Positions 1-15,525 are shown, counted from the stretch's first letter. The stretch: DNA of 64,000 nucleotides from Arctopsyche grandis (GCF_051622035.1 NC_135360.1:25185206-25249205), one strand, 5' to 3'. Notes: generated from the letters alone by a model not told the origin. Translations and numbers: made by a program.

Positions 1-155
1 GGCTTTGTCGTATGCATGGGTCTTTTTATAAAATGCTGTGCAGTGCACACACCCAGCAGTAATCCAAAACAACCACCTGCAAGGTAATAAATAATAACTG
101 AATTTGAATTGATATTGTACGAATAAAATTGAATTATATTATTGATTTGTTTTAG

Positions 156-1663
156 ACGGTTATCTGAAACGTTGCGTAGGCCAATGAATACATTGAGACG
201 AATGAGGCGAGGTCAATATGGGCCGACCGGTCCTGGCCCAAACGCACCTTCGAGAGATTCTCGGGGATCAAGACCACCGCCAGGTGCCTCTCGACGTCCC
301 CAGAATCCTCACAGAGGTTATCAAGAAGGTCGAGGTCATTATCAACAGCCCAAGGGTCTGTTTCGTTGTTTCAATGCATTTGCTCACAAATGTTTTTGAA
401 ATAATCAATGCACTCAATTCATTTCTATTGTATTTAAAATATACATAAACAATTGCCTTGATTTAAATATAAATAATCATCAACCTTTTTTTTATTTAAT
501 GTATTTAAATATCTTATGAATAGTATTATATGCATGTAGACTTATTTTGTGTTGCGTTTTCAGCGTCCGCGCCTGCACCAAGTAGTGGAAGAGGAAGCAG
601 CGGCGGTAGAGGAGAATTGTATGCCGGTGCATATTCCGGTCCTCCTAATTCCTATGAAATGCGCTCCAATAAAGTCTGACAGTGTTGTCCGCAGCACGAT
701 TCGCAGGCGTACTTGCTGCGGTCTTATCAAGGAGCCCCCGTTATCATTCATCAACCGCCTGAACGATGCCAGGCAACCTCTTACACACCAAATGAATACC
801 CAAACCGGCAGTTTCAATATAACGACGATTATTTATCCGATAGATTTTATTCTAGAGAGAATCAGCAGAATTACAATGCATACATGAGAATGAATGCTAG
901 AGAGGGAGCCGCAGTGTCGCGTAGAAGAATTCAAAACGATTCATCAAACATTTCGCCTGATAATATTATAAATAGTGCATCAAACAACGCTCAAAACGAA
1001 AACTCACCGCATACGGGCAGAGAGGAGATGCTCTATCAGCTGAGCGAAGAGTCCGTTCATTGGCAATTTCCCAAAATCATTGTAGGATATCAACCGATGA
1101 GGCCTTACTCAAATGGTGTGCATGGACTAATGTTACAACCGACAATGGTGTATCAGGCGGAGAATATGATTTACCATTTAAGAAATGAGGATTTAACTAA
1201 ACCTATAGTGCCTCAACAAAATTCGGATGCTGTTAGTGAAGACGAAAACAATTCCAATCAAAGTTGCATAAACAGTAAAAAATTACAGGAAAACCCCAAC
1301 GAATGTTCCAACTCATCATCACAAGATATTTTTGAACTTAAAACTCAAAAGATCAGAAACGACATTAAAGCGTTACGCGATTCTAATCCGGGACTGCTTT
1401 CTGAAAGCCTAGAGTTATTGGATCAGAATAATATTTCCAACGAGCACATTGATAACTCTGACGAGGAAATCATCAAGCCACACTTGAAAATGTTAGTTGT
1501 AAAGACGGTCGCATCTCAGACCAATATAACTCTGCAGTCTCCCGATTCTCTCAGTGTCAAAAAATCTTATGATTGTAATTCTGCCAAAGCGTCTTCTACT
1601 GATTTATCATCTAATGTTTCTACGCAGCTTCCAACGAAACATATGTCTGAAACTGTCATATAA
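156..1663 (+). CDS. 3' part of an unidentified low-complexity protein gene, with an in-frame TGA in the last exon
   Basis: Two exons are visible: 156-355 (acceptor TTTTAG, donor AAGG|GTCTGT) and 564 onward (acceptor TTTTCAG). Joined in phase, they encode an Arg/Gly/Pro-rich segment, then a GRGSSGGRG stretch ending in YEMRSNKV, then a TGA at 677-679. The same frame continues without a break for about 328 codons to a TAA at 1661-1663. This downstream part is rich in Asn, Gln and Ser but has complex, protein-like composition (for example HWQFPKIIVGYQPMRPYSNG). The gene starts upstream of the window. The RG-rich first half suggests an RNA-binding or RNP-associated protein; that is inference from composition. 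I do not recognise the family. The TGA is discussed under findings: stop readthrough, sequencing error or pseudogenisation. Splice sites and frame are seen directly; function is unknown. Confidence 0.6.
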
Positions 1664-4600
1664 TTGTAATATATTTAAAAAAAAAGTTTGTTTTTTAATA
1701 TTGCTACCATACAATCAGAGTGAAGTATTATTATTTAATACAAAACCAAATGTTGCTCAAATATAGTTTTGACTGTAAAAGAGTGAAAATTGAGTGTTTT
1801 GTACTATCGTATGAAAATTATTATTATATTACATACGCTTAGTGAACTGATTGAAAAACTTTTTGTTTATAAACTTTTAAGTTACTGAAGATTGGAGTGA
1901 AATAATAGTTTGTTTCAGTGTTTTTATTTTTCCTTTTTTGTTATAAAGACTTGAATAGTTAAAATATATATGTAAAAATAACTTGATTTTACAAATAAAC
2001 CAACAGATATAATTTAAAATAAATATGTGGTAAAATTCATGTAAAGAGATTACGTAATGGACAATTTTCGTTTATTTCCTATTTATACTTATAAAAAAAA
2101 AACATGACACTTTGGATTACTTTTCATTTTTGTGGAATATTAAAGTATTGCAAACAGTCAAATAACTTATACATTTGACTTGTGTTCGTTAGTACTAATA
2201 AAACATATTAATGTTTTTGATCTCTTTTCATATTATGTTTAAATTGAGTCACTTATCTCATATAGGCTCTTTGAAAAGTAAAGTACTGAAAGATGGACTC
2301 ATTGTTGTATTTATTATTATTATTATATCATTCCGTTACTTTTATACATATGTATGTAACAGACTTTTATTGTAATTTAGGGTATTATTTTTTATGCATA
2401 AACCGAATTATCATTTCCATAAAACGTGCAATATGTATAAATGTGCAAACTTAAAGACAATTCCTTTTTTTTTTGTATATGTATAAATTATAGCAGAGAG
2501 AATTCAAACACTGATTAAAAATTGATCGAAATATAGTTTTCAATCTGAGAAATAAAATCTGCCATTTTATTTTTAAGCATTGTCGATATATAGCAACTTT
2601 ATTATAAACAAAATACATCTACTCAATATTCAAGCTATGTGAAGTATCATTTTAAAACTATTTATGAATATATAATTATTGTATCTCTCGCATACCAAAA
2701 CTTGTATGATAGTTACAAATAGTGAATGAGAGTCTAATCATTCTGGCTTTCGAGCGCGTTTGTATGATCTGTGAACGCGCGTCTATCAAATGAAATCGGT
2801 AAAGTTCATAACGGAAGATAAAATACATAAACAGTCGGCTGTAAAACATTTGTATTCTTAAATTATATTTCAGCGGGCGTGAATGTGACGAGTATTCGAT
2901 ACGATTCTATAATAACACGAGTTCACGTACACCGCATTATCAGTTTTCAACTCTTAATAGTACTATTCTAATGGATGAATAATATTTTTCAGAAGTGTAT
3001 ATCTTAAAATTTATATATATATATGTATATCGAAAGACTACTTTCTATATTTATCGACTGTCTGATATTTTTAATGTCACTTGTCTCACCGAGATCTGTT
3101 TGTGAATAATAAAAACTAATAAACGAAATAAAAACCTGCGACTGCTGAGTGTGAACATATAAGATGTACATAAGAGTAACCGATTTTTTTATAAACACAA
3201 ATCATAATAAATGTACCTTAGATACTCTAAATTACTTTTTAAAGTAGACATTACATTACAAAAGGAAATATTATCATTTATGCTCGTTTTAACGCTGCTA
3301 GACAATAAGAAAACTCCACACATTGTAATTTTTGTCATCCTATATTTATTATATTAAAAAAGAAAAGTATATAATTATATAATAATCGTCATTTAACCCA
3401 GAATTATATGCATATACATACATATATTGAATGTCTTATCAATATTACGTGAATGCCGTATTCGATATGTATCGTTTCGATCCGTTCGTTCGTTCGCTCT
3501 TACGTATGTAGGTATGTCTCTCTTATGTGCTTACACACATGTGAAATTGTCCAGTTCACCTGAGCCTTTCGTTACGATGTTTATGATTACATATGTATGT
3601 TTTACGTAATCGTTAGTGTTTAAGGTTTGTCCCACGAGATGATGATCGAGTCTTCCCGAATTCCAGACGCCGGATATTTCGCATTTAGTAAAGCTGTGAT
3701 GTGTGGCATAGTTGGTAATATTTCCTTCCTAAAATGACCAATTGGTGTTGTATGGATTAAAAAGGAGAACTTCTGTTTAGCAAATAATATATATAATGTA
3801 TATATACATATATATATATATATGTTAAAATGAATGAAAAACATTGTAATTCACGGTTCCCTTCTTTGACCGTCATCACACTTTTAAAATTATTGTTTCT
3901 TTCATGGAAGAAAAGCGTATGATTTACATAAATGTGAATATTTTAATTATATGATGAATGTTGATAATTAATCAATGTGATTTAAAAATGTAAAAAATAC
4001 AAATAAATTTTACATTTAAACCGATGTGCTGTTTGAACTTTTACTATTCATACTCCCCATTTTCCTGACTCTTCATAAACATACTAATCACTAGAGATAG
4101 GCTAATCGTCAGGGCTCTTTTTTATTTTGAGCACTGATGGAATGATTTTTTTTAAATGGTACCATTACGGGTTTTACCCCAAGGCGACACCTATGGCCAA
4201 ATTCGTGCATACATTTATACTTGATATAAATTTATAACATTATCATGATAAACTTGATATTATATTGAAATAATGTTGACAAACTAGGGGGTCTACCTCG
4301 TTCCATCAATTTGCAATATCTCAAGACTCGTTTTCCCAACTTTTTCGGTGTATTTCGTCGTCGATTTTGAAACATATATATGTCACTGTGAAAATATATT
4401 CAGTGAAATCATAACCAGTTAAATTTTCAGGGTTGGTTTTATTCATTCGAGATTAGATTGTTAGGGTTGGTATTATTTAAGCGTTAGGATAGGTTAGGTT
4501 AAGTAAGGGTTGGCCTTATTCATTTAAGATTGAGTTATTAGGGTTAAATTTATAGAGTTAAACGTTGTAAATTCATTGTTCGATACATTTTCACTGCTTG

Positions 4601-4861
4601 AATTAGTGAAAATCAAACATATACAAAACTGTTTTACATAGCGAAATACTAATTTCACGAGATAAACATTTAGTATTAAAAAAATATAATAAGAATTAAT
4701 TTAAAAACGTTTTTTTAAATATTTTAAAAATCTATGAATGATCAGAATATGTTTCGTATATTAAAGATATTGCATACATGTAAACAAAAAACACATTGTA
4801 TACAATATACAAGCACATGTTTAAGCAGAAATAAAGTTGAGAAAACGAGTCTCGAGATATT
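1664..4861. other. 3'UTR and intergenic spacer, no gene recognised
   Basis: AT-rich DNA with several AATAAA hexamers downstream of the stop codon at 1661-1663, so the 3'UTR of the preceding gene may end anywhere between about 2 and 4 kb. Short (TA)n and TACATATGTATGTA-like tracts recur (about 2345, 3010-3030, 3415, 3595, 3800). A degenerate run of TTAGG/GGTTA words lies at 4430-4560. Two roughly 35-bp arms, 4309-4345 and 4832-4866, are inverted copies of each other. No ORF with protein-like composition was found on either strand. Confidence 0.5.
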
Positions 4862-5060
4862 GCAAGTGAGTAGGTTGCCGATTTGTTAGGAACTGTTTCA
4901 ACAATGAAATCAGATAAATTGGCAAACTCTGATAGGAAACGATCGACCCGTAGCACACGTATATACATACAAGAACTGGCCAGCAACACCGGTCCAGGGA
5001 TTGAACCGATGACTCCTCAGTTTATAGCATTATACGCTTACCACTGGGCTATGTTACCGT
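4862..5060 (-). repeat. tRNA-derived SINE, copy 1 (5' part)
   Basis: Reading the minus strand, the element begins with a tRNA-like head (GCCCAGTGGTAAGCG resembling an A box; GGTTCAATCC as a B box). It then has a body containing GATCGTTTCCTATCAGAG and ATTTCATTGTTGAAACAG. The body matches three other copies in this window (16735-17200, 21712-22140, 49295-49640), while the head differs from that of the copy at 21.7 kb. This is a non-autonomous retrotransposon that would be transcribed by RNA polymerase III. The 3' portion is not clearly present here. Confidence 0.75.
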
Positions 5061-5110
5061 TATTTTACAATTGCCCTTTCGAGACACCTATCTCTACCTA
5101 TACTTATCAC

Positions 5111-5338
5111 AATGGGCGGCTCGTCTTTGAGGGCAACCGGGGTTCTGCCCCACACACATTAATCCTAACCAAAAAAAAGAAAACAAATTTTGAATATTGC
5201 TTGTAAGAGTCAAGAAGTGTTTATTTATCCCATATTAAGTTTAATTTTTTTTTGGAAAAAGAATAAATATGTAGGGGGTGGAGGGCGACTAAAGCCTCCT
5301 TGTGCCCCACCTGTTTTAAAAATCACGAGCCGCCCCTG
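5111..5338. mobile_element. hAT-type MITE with 8-bp target duplication
   Basis: The element is bounded by terminal inverted repeats (left GGGCGGCTCGT, right ACGAGCCGCCC) and flanked by a perfect 8-bp direct repeat, CTTATCAC (5103-5110 and 5339-5346). GGGGCGGCTCGT-like termini with 8-bp duplications are typical of hAT transposons. At 228 bp it has no coding capacity, so it is non-autonomous. It sits beside the SINE at 4862-5060. Confidence 0.8.
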
Positions 5339-5346
5339 CTTATCAC

Positions 5347-6456
5347 TAAGGGATGGATACTCATTAGGACAAAATGCTCTTGGGGCGTTTCGGCTATTCA
5401 CTTTGTAGAAAAGTTTATTTTTTACTCCTTTGCTTTCAACAGTGTTGGAACGTGTATTGTTTGGGATTGCCCTAATGACTATCCATAGTCTACTTATCAC
5501 ATATATGAGGAAAATGACAACACAACAAAGTGATATACATAGTAAAAGATTATGAATTTTATTATAAATGCATAAATATAAAATATGATAATACTAATAC
5601 TGATATAAAATTTATACAACTTATTACTTATTATATGCAATGTGAATTTTTGTTGTTTCAATTACTATCGTGTACTTTATGTATGTGTAATAAAATAAAT
5701 TATGAATCTACGATTGTACACAATATGTAATAATAATCATATAAAAGAAAGTCTAATAACAACATTATTATAATAATATTACTTGTGAACTATTTATTAT
5801 ATTAATTTTGTAATATATTTTACAAAATGGATTAACATCTGCTTAAAATACGCCTAGAATAATTATTACTAAATAAATGCACTAAAATAAATTGCCGAAA
5901 CATGGAATTTTTTGAAATTGTCGATATAATGTCTGATGATGATGATGAACGAGAACGACCTTCGGTTACAATAATAGTATTACTCAGAAAAATTTTATTA
6001 ACGGATGTATTTATGTATAAAATAAACGACAATTTTTTTTTTGTTCGTATTATATCATTATTTTCGAGTCACTATTATTACAACCGGTAATGATGATTAT
6101 AAATTAAAATTATAAATATACTACATTAACAATTACGCATTACGAAAATAAGACAAGAAAAGGCTTGAAATTCAGCAAAATATTATTATTCTTCATAGCA
6201 ATAATCAGTCAAAACGAATTTTTCTTCTACTAAGGAGTGCAGCTATAAATAATTTCAATATCCTTTATCAATAACAATTGACACATTTTGAAAAAATACA
6301 TATAATCGTATAAAAAGGATCTAAATTTCAACTAGCCATCGTAAAGCATGCCGAATATACACTTAAATCGTATATTCAATTCAATAAAATTTTTACATTA
6401 ATAAAAAGTAATTAAATAAACCCAATAAATATTTTACAAAGTCAATAGTGTTGTAC
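5347..6456. other. Spacer and 3'UTR of Hem (minus)
   Basis: AT-rich sequence with no protein-like ORF. TTTATT hexamers, which are AATAAA on the minus strand (for example near 5995), could serve as polyadenylation signals for the minus-strand gene that stops at 6457. Its 3'UTR therefore probably covers part of this stretch. Confidence 0.4.
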
Positions 6457-9400
6457 TTATGGATGGGTCATAGCCTGTTCTTGCTTGTAAACGGCATTGT
6501 AAGCGTTCCGTATCAGGGCGTACGGGAAACAAGACTCGAGCAGGTCCATGGTGAGGAACGGTGATTCCTGAACGATCAAATCGAGAAGCAGATAAACCGA
6601 CTCGCGATTTCGCGTAGCCTCTTTATCAGCTTCTTGACCGAGTCTCAACAGAGACGACGAGGTCAACGCCAAGAACTCTTTCATCCGATCCTCGATATCG
6701 CCCTGACCGCAAATTGTGAACAAAGCACCGAATACATTATTTATCGCTAAAGCCATGCAATGACTGTTGTTCGCGTGACCTTCTAATGACGCTTTGAAGA
6801 AAGAGCTTTCATTTCGAGCCAAACGAGGGATCGAAACGGCAACGAACACCATCAAAAGACATACAATCAGATGCTCTTCGTCATCGTCGGCTTTGTGCTG
6901 CCGCAGAGCATTCGCCAGAGTTGGATCGACCTTACACGGCAAACCCGCAGCCGAGGACATTTCAGATATGACTCTCATCGGATCGCCACTCGGCAAATGA
7001 TGCTGGAAATCTTTAATGGAACTTATCAAGAACGGAATGCGCTGTTCCAAGACGTCTAACAAAGCCTCTTGGGCGATTTCTCTAAAGCTTAAAATAACAC
7101 CGACGATGGTCATCCTTTGTAAAACATTGTCTACGTATTGCAGTCGTTTGAACTGTTCTTTCATAACTTCCGGCTTGTCGAAGCTCGTTCTCAGCATTTG
7201 CAAGACGTCTTTATTGCTTATGACATGCTTTTTCAACTCTAAAACTTGACTGGTGATGTGCCACATCAGTGTTTCATTCAGGTGTTTCATCCCGTACGGT
7301 CCGATCAATTCGGCCAAAGCTCGAAGTTCGTTCAAATCTGAAAACTCTTCGGCGTTGAACGGAATAGTACCTTCGGCAGTCAAACTGACGAAAGCTTTTT
7401 GATTCATCGAGAAGCAAATATTTCCGGCGCTGACACGCCTCAACAATATTTCCGAATACCACGTCGTATATAAAGATGTGATGGTTTTTTCTCCGTGGCT
7501 ATCGACGCTTTGCGTCTGCTGAAGCAAGGCATTGTTGAACACTCGGGTTATGTCGATGTGTACGTAGTTTTCTACCGTCTGCAGAACGTTCATGTACGCG
7601 CGTACGCTTACGAGCAATTCAGTCGGCTTGGCTATCTCGCTTGTATCCTGATTGAACATGACCATAACGACCAGCGCTTTCGAAAACCTCGTTTCTAAAT
7701 GCTGATGCAGATACTCTCTAGGAGCGAACGTATATTCCCAAACATTAACTGTAGTGCAATAATTGATTGCGAAACACAATTCAGTGAGTGCCATATGTAA
7801 TTTATCCATAGTAGTCAATTCCTCGCGAGTTTTTCTAAAGCTCTCCGATCCCGGTTTCATGACTTCAATAGCATTCTTCTTGTTCTTGTCTTTCTTCTTG
7901 CGATTCACCAACTGTGCAATCGTTTGAGCGCAATGCTTCGGCAGCAGCTTATCACTCATCTTACACTGTTCGTCGCATATCGTCGTTATTATATTTTTAG
8001 CCTCCTTGGCCATTTCCTCCAGGAACATATTGACAACGGATAAACTGCGCTCTCGAATGTGGTGTCGCTCTTCCGGGCAGAGTTCATGCGTGCAATTTTG
8101 AAAGTGGCTACAAATCAACGGGAACGCTATGATGTAACGGTTCTGGGCGGGGAACTCCAGGCACATGTGGAACTGATCGTCAAATATTTTACTATAAAAA
8201 CAAAAAATTGATAAATCGGACGTCTCTACCATGATTTCATCCAAATTATCGACCATCTTTGTATGAAAGACCATCTTGTCAATGAGTTGGGCCATCTCGC
8301 GGTTGTCAGCGATGACCAACGCCGTTCTAGCTATGGAAGTGTACGCTTGGAATCTGAACCAATCGAGGCGGAACGCTCTAAAGTCGAACATCTCATTGTC
8401 TTCCACTTGCTTCACGCTCAGACTTGCAGCCGTATTGCACAAAGAAGATAAGATAATACCTTCATCTTCGGGTAGTACTTGAAAGTTTTGTATCAAAATG
8501 TTAAGAGCGATAGCGTCATGTCCTGATAAGTATTGTATATAGTAGCGTTGCATAACTTGACTGTACTTCCGCACCAAAGCCCTCAATTCTTCCATGTGAA
8601 ACAGCAACTCTGGCAATTGCCTGTCTACTAAATCTTCCGTCGATTTTCCTTTAGCTTTCTGCAAAGGCGGGTTGTCGTTGTGACGCAGTAGCCAAAACAC
8701 TTCATCTCTAGCATAGCACAATCCCATGAATATCAATAGAGCTTTTGGTCCTAGTAAACCAGGTTGATCAGTTAAAATTAAACCCAACTCTTTTAAAGCA
8801 GTACGAAGAAACTTTCTACGTTCCCGATGCTTATAACCTGCCTTCTGTACGGCATGATTATAACAATCTTTGACTTCGGAAATTTTTTTACTGTAGCCTT
8901 TAATACCATCGAAGAATCCTTGAATGTACGAATGAATATAGATTACCTCGTCACGGAACAATGCAACGACCCATCCCGATTCTAAAGCACCCACCCACAT
9001 CTTATTCGCCTGTTCGTTCTGCAGCACATGATTGCACAACATAAATCCGAATATAATCCATCGCTCCATTGCCTCCAACGATAGATAATCACACGACATT
9101 GTATTCGTCTCGGCAGCCTTCAATATCTGACTAGGGTTTCCGACCAAACTCAACTTTTGATCTGATCTCCAAGCATCGGCGGTTAAATTCCTTCCTGGAT
9201 ATATATGCGCGAGGGACATCAGCGCGTTGATCAAAGTCTTTTGATGTATTCCAAATTCTTCGGTCAATTTTTTCATAGGCACATCGTAATCCATAATCAA
9301 CTGGCCTAATTTCGGAAAGCTTGAATCAATCTGATTGTGGACCATTTCATATGCGGCGTTGAACAATCCGAGTACCGGTTTTCGATCTTCGACTCTAGAA

Positions 9401-9825
9401 AGCAAAATCATCAAAGATACGTATGTGGTGACTAAATCTAAATAATTTTTAGTCAACTCGAAATTCAACGTAATATCGAGATGAGCCTGACAAGCGTCAA
9501 CTATATTTAACAATTCGCAAACGTTATCTTTAAAATCTAACAAGTCGACAAAAGTATAATAGTATAGAGAGAGTGACTTAATTATTTCATTTTTTATATT
9601 AGCGATGGCTTGGAGTCCTTTTATGTCAACGGTGGGAAACTTTCTGATGATAAATTTAATAGACGACTCTAGCGTCTTATCTGAAAGAAAGGCCGGTTTC
9701 GATTTTGGATCTCCGCACGCTTTTTTAATGTTGTATATTCTAGTCAGCATTCCAACACCGCGGTCGTTCAAGATGACGAGCTTTTCGGCCAGCTTCTGCT
9801 GGGATGGACTCATCGGACGAGACAT
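6457..9825 (-). CDS. Hem: Hem / Kette, Nck-associated protein 1 (NCKAP1), WAVE regulatory complex subunit
   Basis: An uninterrupted 1122-codon ORF starts [20 protein letters not shown] and ends near EQAMTHP. Length and sequence match the NCKAP1/Hem family (about 1120-1130 aa, all helical). The conserved N-terminal [26 protein letters not shown] region, the Lys-rich loop KKKDKNKK in the middle and the C-terminal [12 protein letters not shown] region are all present. The protein is a cytoplasmic scaffold that binds Sra1/CYFIP in the WAVE complex, which activates Arp2/3 and branched actin assembly downstream of Rac. The start is chosen at the first Met after an acceptor-like CTGTTTTCAG (minus strand, at 9857-9866). 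The entire CDS lies in one exon, which is unusual for this gene, but an apparent 5'UTR intron argues that it is the functional locus and not a retrocopy. No frameshift or stop is seen. Confidence 0.97.
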   Translation of the reverse strand: MSRPMSPSQQKLAEKLVILNDRGVGMLTRIYNIKKACGDPKSKPAFLSDKTLESSIKFIIRKFPTVDIKGLQAIANIKNEIIKSLSLYYYTFVDLLDFKDNVCELLNIVDACQAHLDITLNFELTKNYLDLVTTYVSLMILLSRVEDRKPVLGLFNAAYEMVHNQIDSSFPKLGQLIMDYDVPMKKLTEEFGIHQKTLINALMSLAHIYPGRNLTADAWRSDQKLSLVGNPSQILKAAETNTMSCDYLSLEAMERWIIFGFMLCNHVLQNEQANKMWVGALESGWVVALFRDEVIYIHSYIQGFFDGIKGYSKKISEVKDCYNHAVQKAGYKHRERRKFLRTALKELGLILTDQPGLLGPKALLIFMGLCYARDEVFWLLRHNDNPPLQKAKGKSTEDLVDRQLPELLFHMEELRALVRKYSQVMQRYYIQYLSGHDAIALNILIQNFQVLPEDEGIILSSLCNTAASLSVKQVEDNEMFDFRAFRLDWFRFQAYTSIARTALVIADNREMAQLIDKMVFHTKMVDNLDEIMVETSDLSIFCFYSKIFDDQFHMCLEFPAQNRYIIAFPLICSHFQNCTHELCPEERHHIRERSLSVVNMFLEEMAKEAKNIITTICDEQCKMSDKLLPKHCAQTIAQLVNRKKKDKNKKNAIEVMKPGSESFRKTREELTTMDKLHMALTELCFAINYCTTVNVWEYTFAPREYLHQHLETRFSKALVVMVMFNQDTSEIAKPTELLVSVRAYMNVLQTVENYVHIDITRVFNNALLQQTQSVDSHGEKTITSLYTTWYSEILLRRVSAGNICFSMNQKAFVSLTAEGTIPFNAEEFSDLNELRALAELIGPYGMKHLNETLMWHITSQVLELKKHVISNKDVLQMLRTSFDKPEVMKEQFKRLQYVDNVLQRMTIVGVILSFREIAQEALLDVLEQRIPFLISSIKDFQHHLPSGDPMRVISEMSSAAGLPCKVDPTLANALRQHKADDDEEHLIVCLLMVFVAVSIPRLARNESSFFKASLEGHANNSHCMALAINNVFGALFTICGQGDIEDRMKEFLALTSSSLLRLGQEADKEATRNRESVYLLLDLIVQESPFLTMDLLESCFPYALIRNAYNAVYKQEQAMTHP

Positions 9826-10140
9826 CTTGGTGTTGTGTGGTGGATTTTCAACGCATCTGAAAACAGTCGTCCCAATCTATGTCATAACTACATATCCACT
9901 AATCAAGTGTCAAATCATGTAAATTGAAGACACTTATCTGATGCATGTAAGTGATTGTTTTTCTAGATGGAATTATAGATATTAGGGGTTACCTGAAAAC
10001 TATAAAACGTCACAATCGACGTATAAAGGCGAGGGTTTGGAGTCCGATGAGGTGAAGTTCAAGGAAGCACAGCAAGGCTGACGGCGGGGCGCGGCCGCCC
10101 GCTACGTCCTGTCAGAGCCGCTTGTCGGTTAGCTTAGCCG
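9826..10140 (-). promoter_or_regulatory. 5'UTR with intron and GC-rich promoter region of Hem
   Basis: On the minus strand, CAG|GTAACC at 9993/9992 is a good donor and CTGTTTTCAG ending at 9857 a good acceptor. Together they define a 136-bp intron (9857-9992) immediately upstream of the Hem start exon, with 31 bp of 5'UTR (9826-9856) before the ATG. Upstream, 10060-10140 is much more GC-rich than its surroundings (GGCGGGGCGCGGCCGCC and similar), as expected for a housekeeping-type promoter. The transcription start itself cannot be placed. Confidence 0.55.
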
Positions 10141-10246
10141 GTTGCCTTTTCAGCCAGCTGCTCTAATCTCAATTTATTTCATCTGTAATGTTATATTTTT
10201 TAGCCTAGAAGTTCCAAGTTCTATTAAGAGTCTTAATTTTTTACAT

Positions 10247-10393
10247 TGTTCGGTGATTATTCCGCAAAAAGTGATTAAAATCTCAATCACGTAACATCGT
10301 AAAATCTCAATCACGTACTCGAGTGCCAGATGTTTCGCGATCGAGATTTCAGTGACTTGCGCGAGATCGCTATTCTGGAATAATCCGTTTGCC
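10247..10393. mobile_element. Short MITE, family C copy 1
   Basis: Begins TGTTCGGTGATTATTCCGC and ends GAATAATCCGTTTGCC. The same terminal words, together with internal CTCGAGTGCCAGAT, occur in the element at 33497-33697. The termini are imperfect inverted repeats. No clear target duplication survives on the flanks. Non-coding. Confidence 0.6.
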
Positions 10394-10409
10394 AAATAAT
10401 TATGGTGAG

Positions 10410-11116
10410 TGTGTAGGAATCTCGACATCGTCACCGCCATCAAAACATCTACTGCAACGGAGAATACATTTCTCACGCTCAACCATTGACGTCATCTCAA
10501 GACGAAAGAACACCTGCATCCATAAAACTAAATCGAGTGGAACGGCGCCAAACATTCGAGAAACGTCCACCCTAATCGACAAAACCACATTCCTCGCACA
10601 CATAAACACCATCTGCGACGAGTCACGTGATGCCCAAAAACAATATAAAAGGAGGTCCACCCCAAACAACTTCAGTCGACCCACAGCAACAAGCGTCGAC
10701 ACACAGCAGCAGACCAGTCGACCCACAGCAACAAGAGTCGACACACAGCAGCGGACCAGCCGAACGAGCCAGCAACACACTGCCGTATCCAGAGACCTTC
10801 TGAACATAGCCGAATGCCGAGCCAGCAACACTCTACCGTATCCAGAGACCTGCTGAACATAGCCGAATGCCGAGCCAGCAACACACTGCCATATCCAGAG
10901 ACATCTGAACATAGCCGGATCCAGAGCAACGACACATTGCAGATCCAGCGGCCCGCACGACACCAAGTCAACAGCCAATAGCCGTCTCGAGAACACTACG
11001 ATTCCAGCCGCTTCAACAACATATTTATACACTTGTATATTCAAACAATAAAGTACCTTATTCAAACAAACAGCAGTATTAACTACTAAAACACAGACGA
11101 ACTCGTCTATAATACA
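10410..11116 (+). mobile_element. LTR-like sequence followed by a primer-binding-site-like motif
   Basis: A roughly 0.7-kb GC-richer block starts TGTGTAGGAATC and ends TATAATACA, followed directly by TGGCGGACTGG, which resembles the TGGCG start of the tRNA primer-binding sites of insect LTR retrotransposons. It contains a TATA-like CAATATAAAAGGAGG (about 10640), an AATAAAGTACC polyadenylation signal (about 11048) and two internal tandem arrays: about 42 bp x2 with GTCGACCCACAGCAACA, and about 53 bp x3 with GCCAGCAACAC. These are the expected parts of a 5' LTR with repeated U3 elements. No gag or pol ORF follows, so this is a remnant. Open reading frames across it are repeat artefacts. Confidence 0.6.
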
Positions 11117-11189
11117 TGGCGGACTGGTGGTGAAGAACACCTTCACAACTACATAGATCAGTCCCCATAAGTGCATTAATTTTTTCAAT

Positions 11190-11968
11190 CTTCCTTGGTC
11201 CTGAGAAATTTGAGTAATTTTTCCCAAAAAAATATTTCTAAATACTTCATTTAATTTAAACGAACAATCAAGAATGTGTACACATTTATTAAAAATTTAA
11301 TTCGTCTCCTTGAATGCTCTTATAAAATTCTACACAAGGCTGGTTAAAATCATACTTGTGATTAGCAAATATTTTTAAGGTTTCAACATTTTTAAGTTTT
11401 ATCACTGGTCCATGTATTGTACATCAAAGTAAAAAAATTCTTCGGCAGGTGCATTTCTTCTTGATTAACGGAAACAACATTCGACTGATATGCTCATATT
11501 TTGTAGGAGACATCATTTTGGCCGGAGAGTGTATATTTATTTATTTATTAGATAAAAAAAAGTTCTATTACAGAAAAAGACATGTACTGGTTTTATCTTA
11601 CAACTTACCAGGACTTAAATTATTTTATGTAGATTCGTGATTCATTCATAAATGAAAAAAATATTTATAATAAAATACAAACAGAATATAATAATTTTAC
11701 AATTATTTTTGATATTTTTTCTTTTTACAGTTCATCACCCTTCAAAATGTGCGACCCTTAGACACTGTTTTTCTTGCTCATACCAATGGGACATCTTTGA
11801 AGAGTAGTAAATGGAAATTTTTTAATTTCAATTAGATTATGGCTGTATTTATCTGTGGTGCGTCCACAGCAGCACAGCACAGCCGCATCGGCGCGGCTTG
11901 CGCGACCTGTCAATTCGGTAGCTGTTCGCAAGTCGAGGAACGGGGATTCCCCGTAAAAAGCGGCCAAG
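11190..11968. other. Spacer and promoter/5'UTR of CDC5L
   Basis: AT-rich spacer with no gene to about 11850. It then becomes GC-richer, with repeated AGCACAGCACAGCCGC-like and CGGCGCGGCTTGCGCG motifs just before the CDC5L ATG at 11969. The last part is probably promoter and 5'UTR. Confidence 0.45.
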
Positions 11969-15455
<3,487 letters not shown>

Positions 15456-15525
15456 GAATCGTATTGTAAAATAACGTATGTGCCACATTATATTGGTTCG
15501 TTTGTATAATTGTATTGTTTCATAT

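Noticed and set aside
674-694. A 21-bp GT...AG intron that would remove the in-frame TGA
   Set aside because: Far below the minimum size of a spliceosomal intron.
4430-4560. Interstitial telomere (TTAGG)n array
   Set aside because: Only scattered, degenerate TTAGG/GGTTA words, no tandem run.
10400-11227. 275-aa minus-strand ORF between Hem and CDC5L
   Set aside because: It lies antisense to an LTR-like block with TATA-like box, AATAAA and tandem repeats; the composition follows the repeats and matches no protein family.
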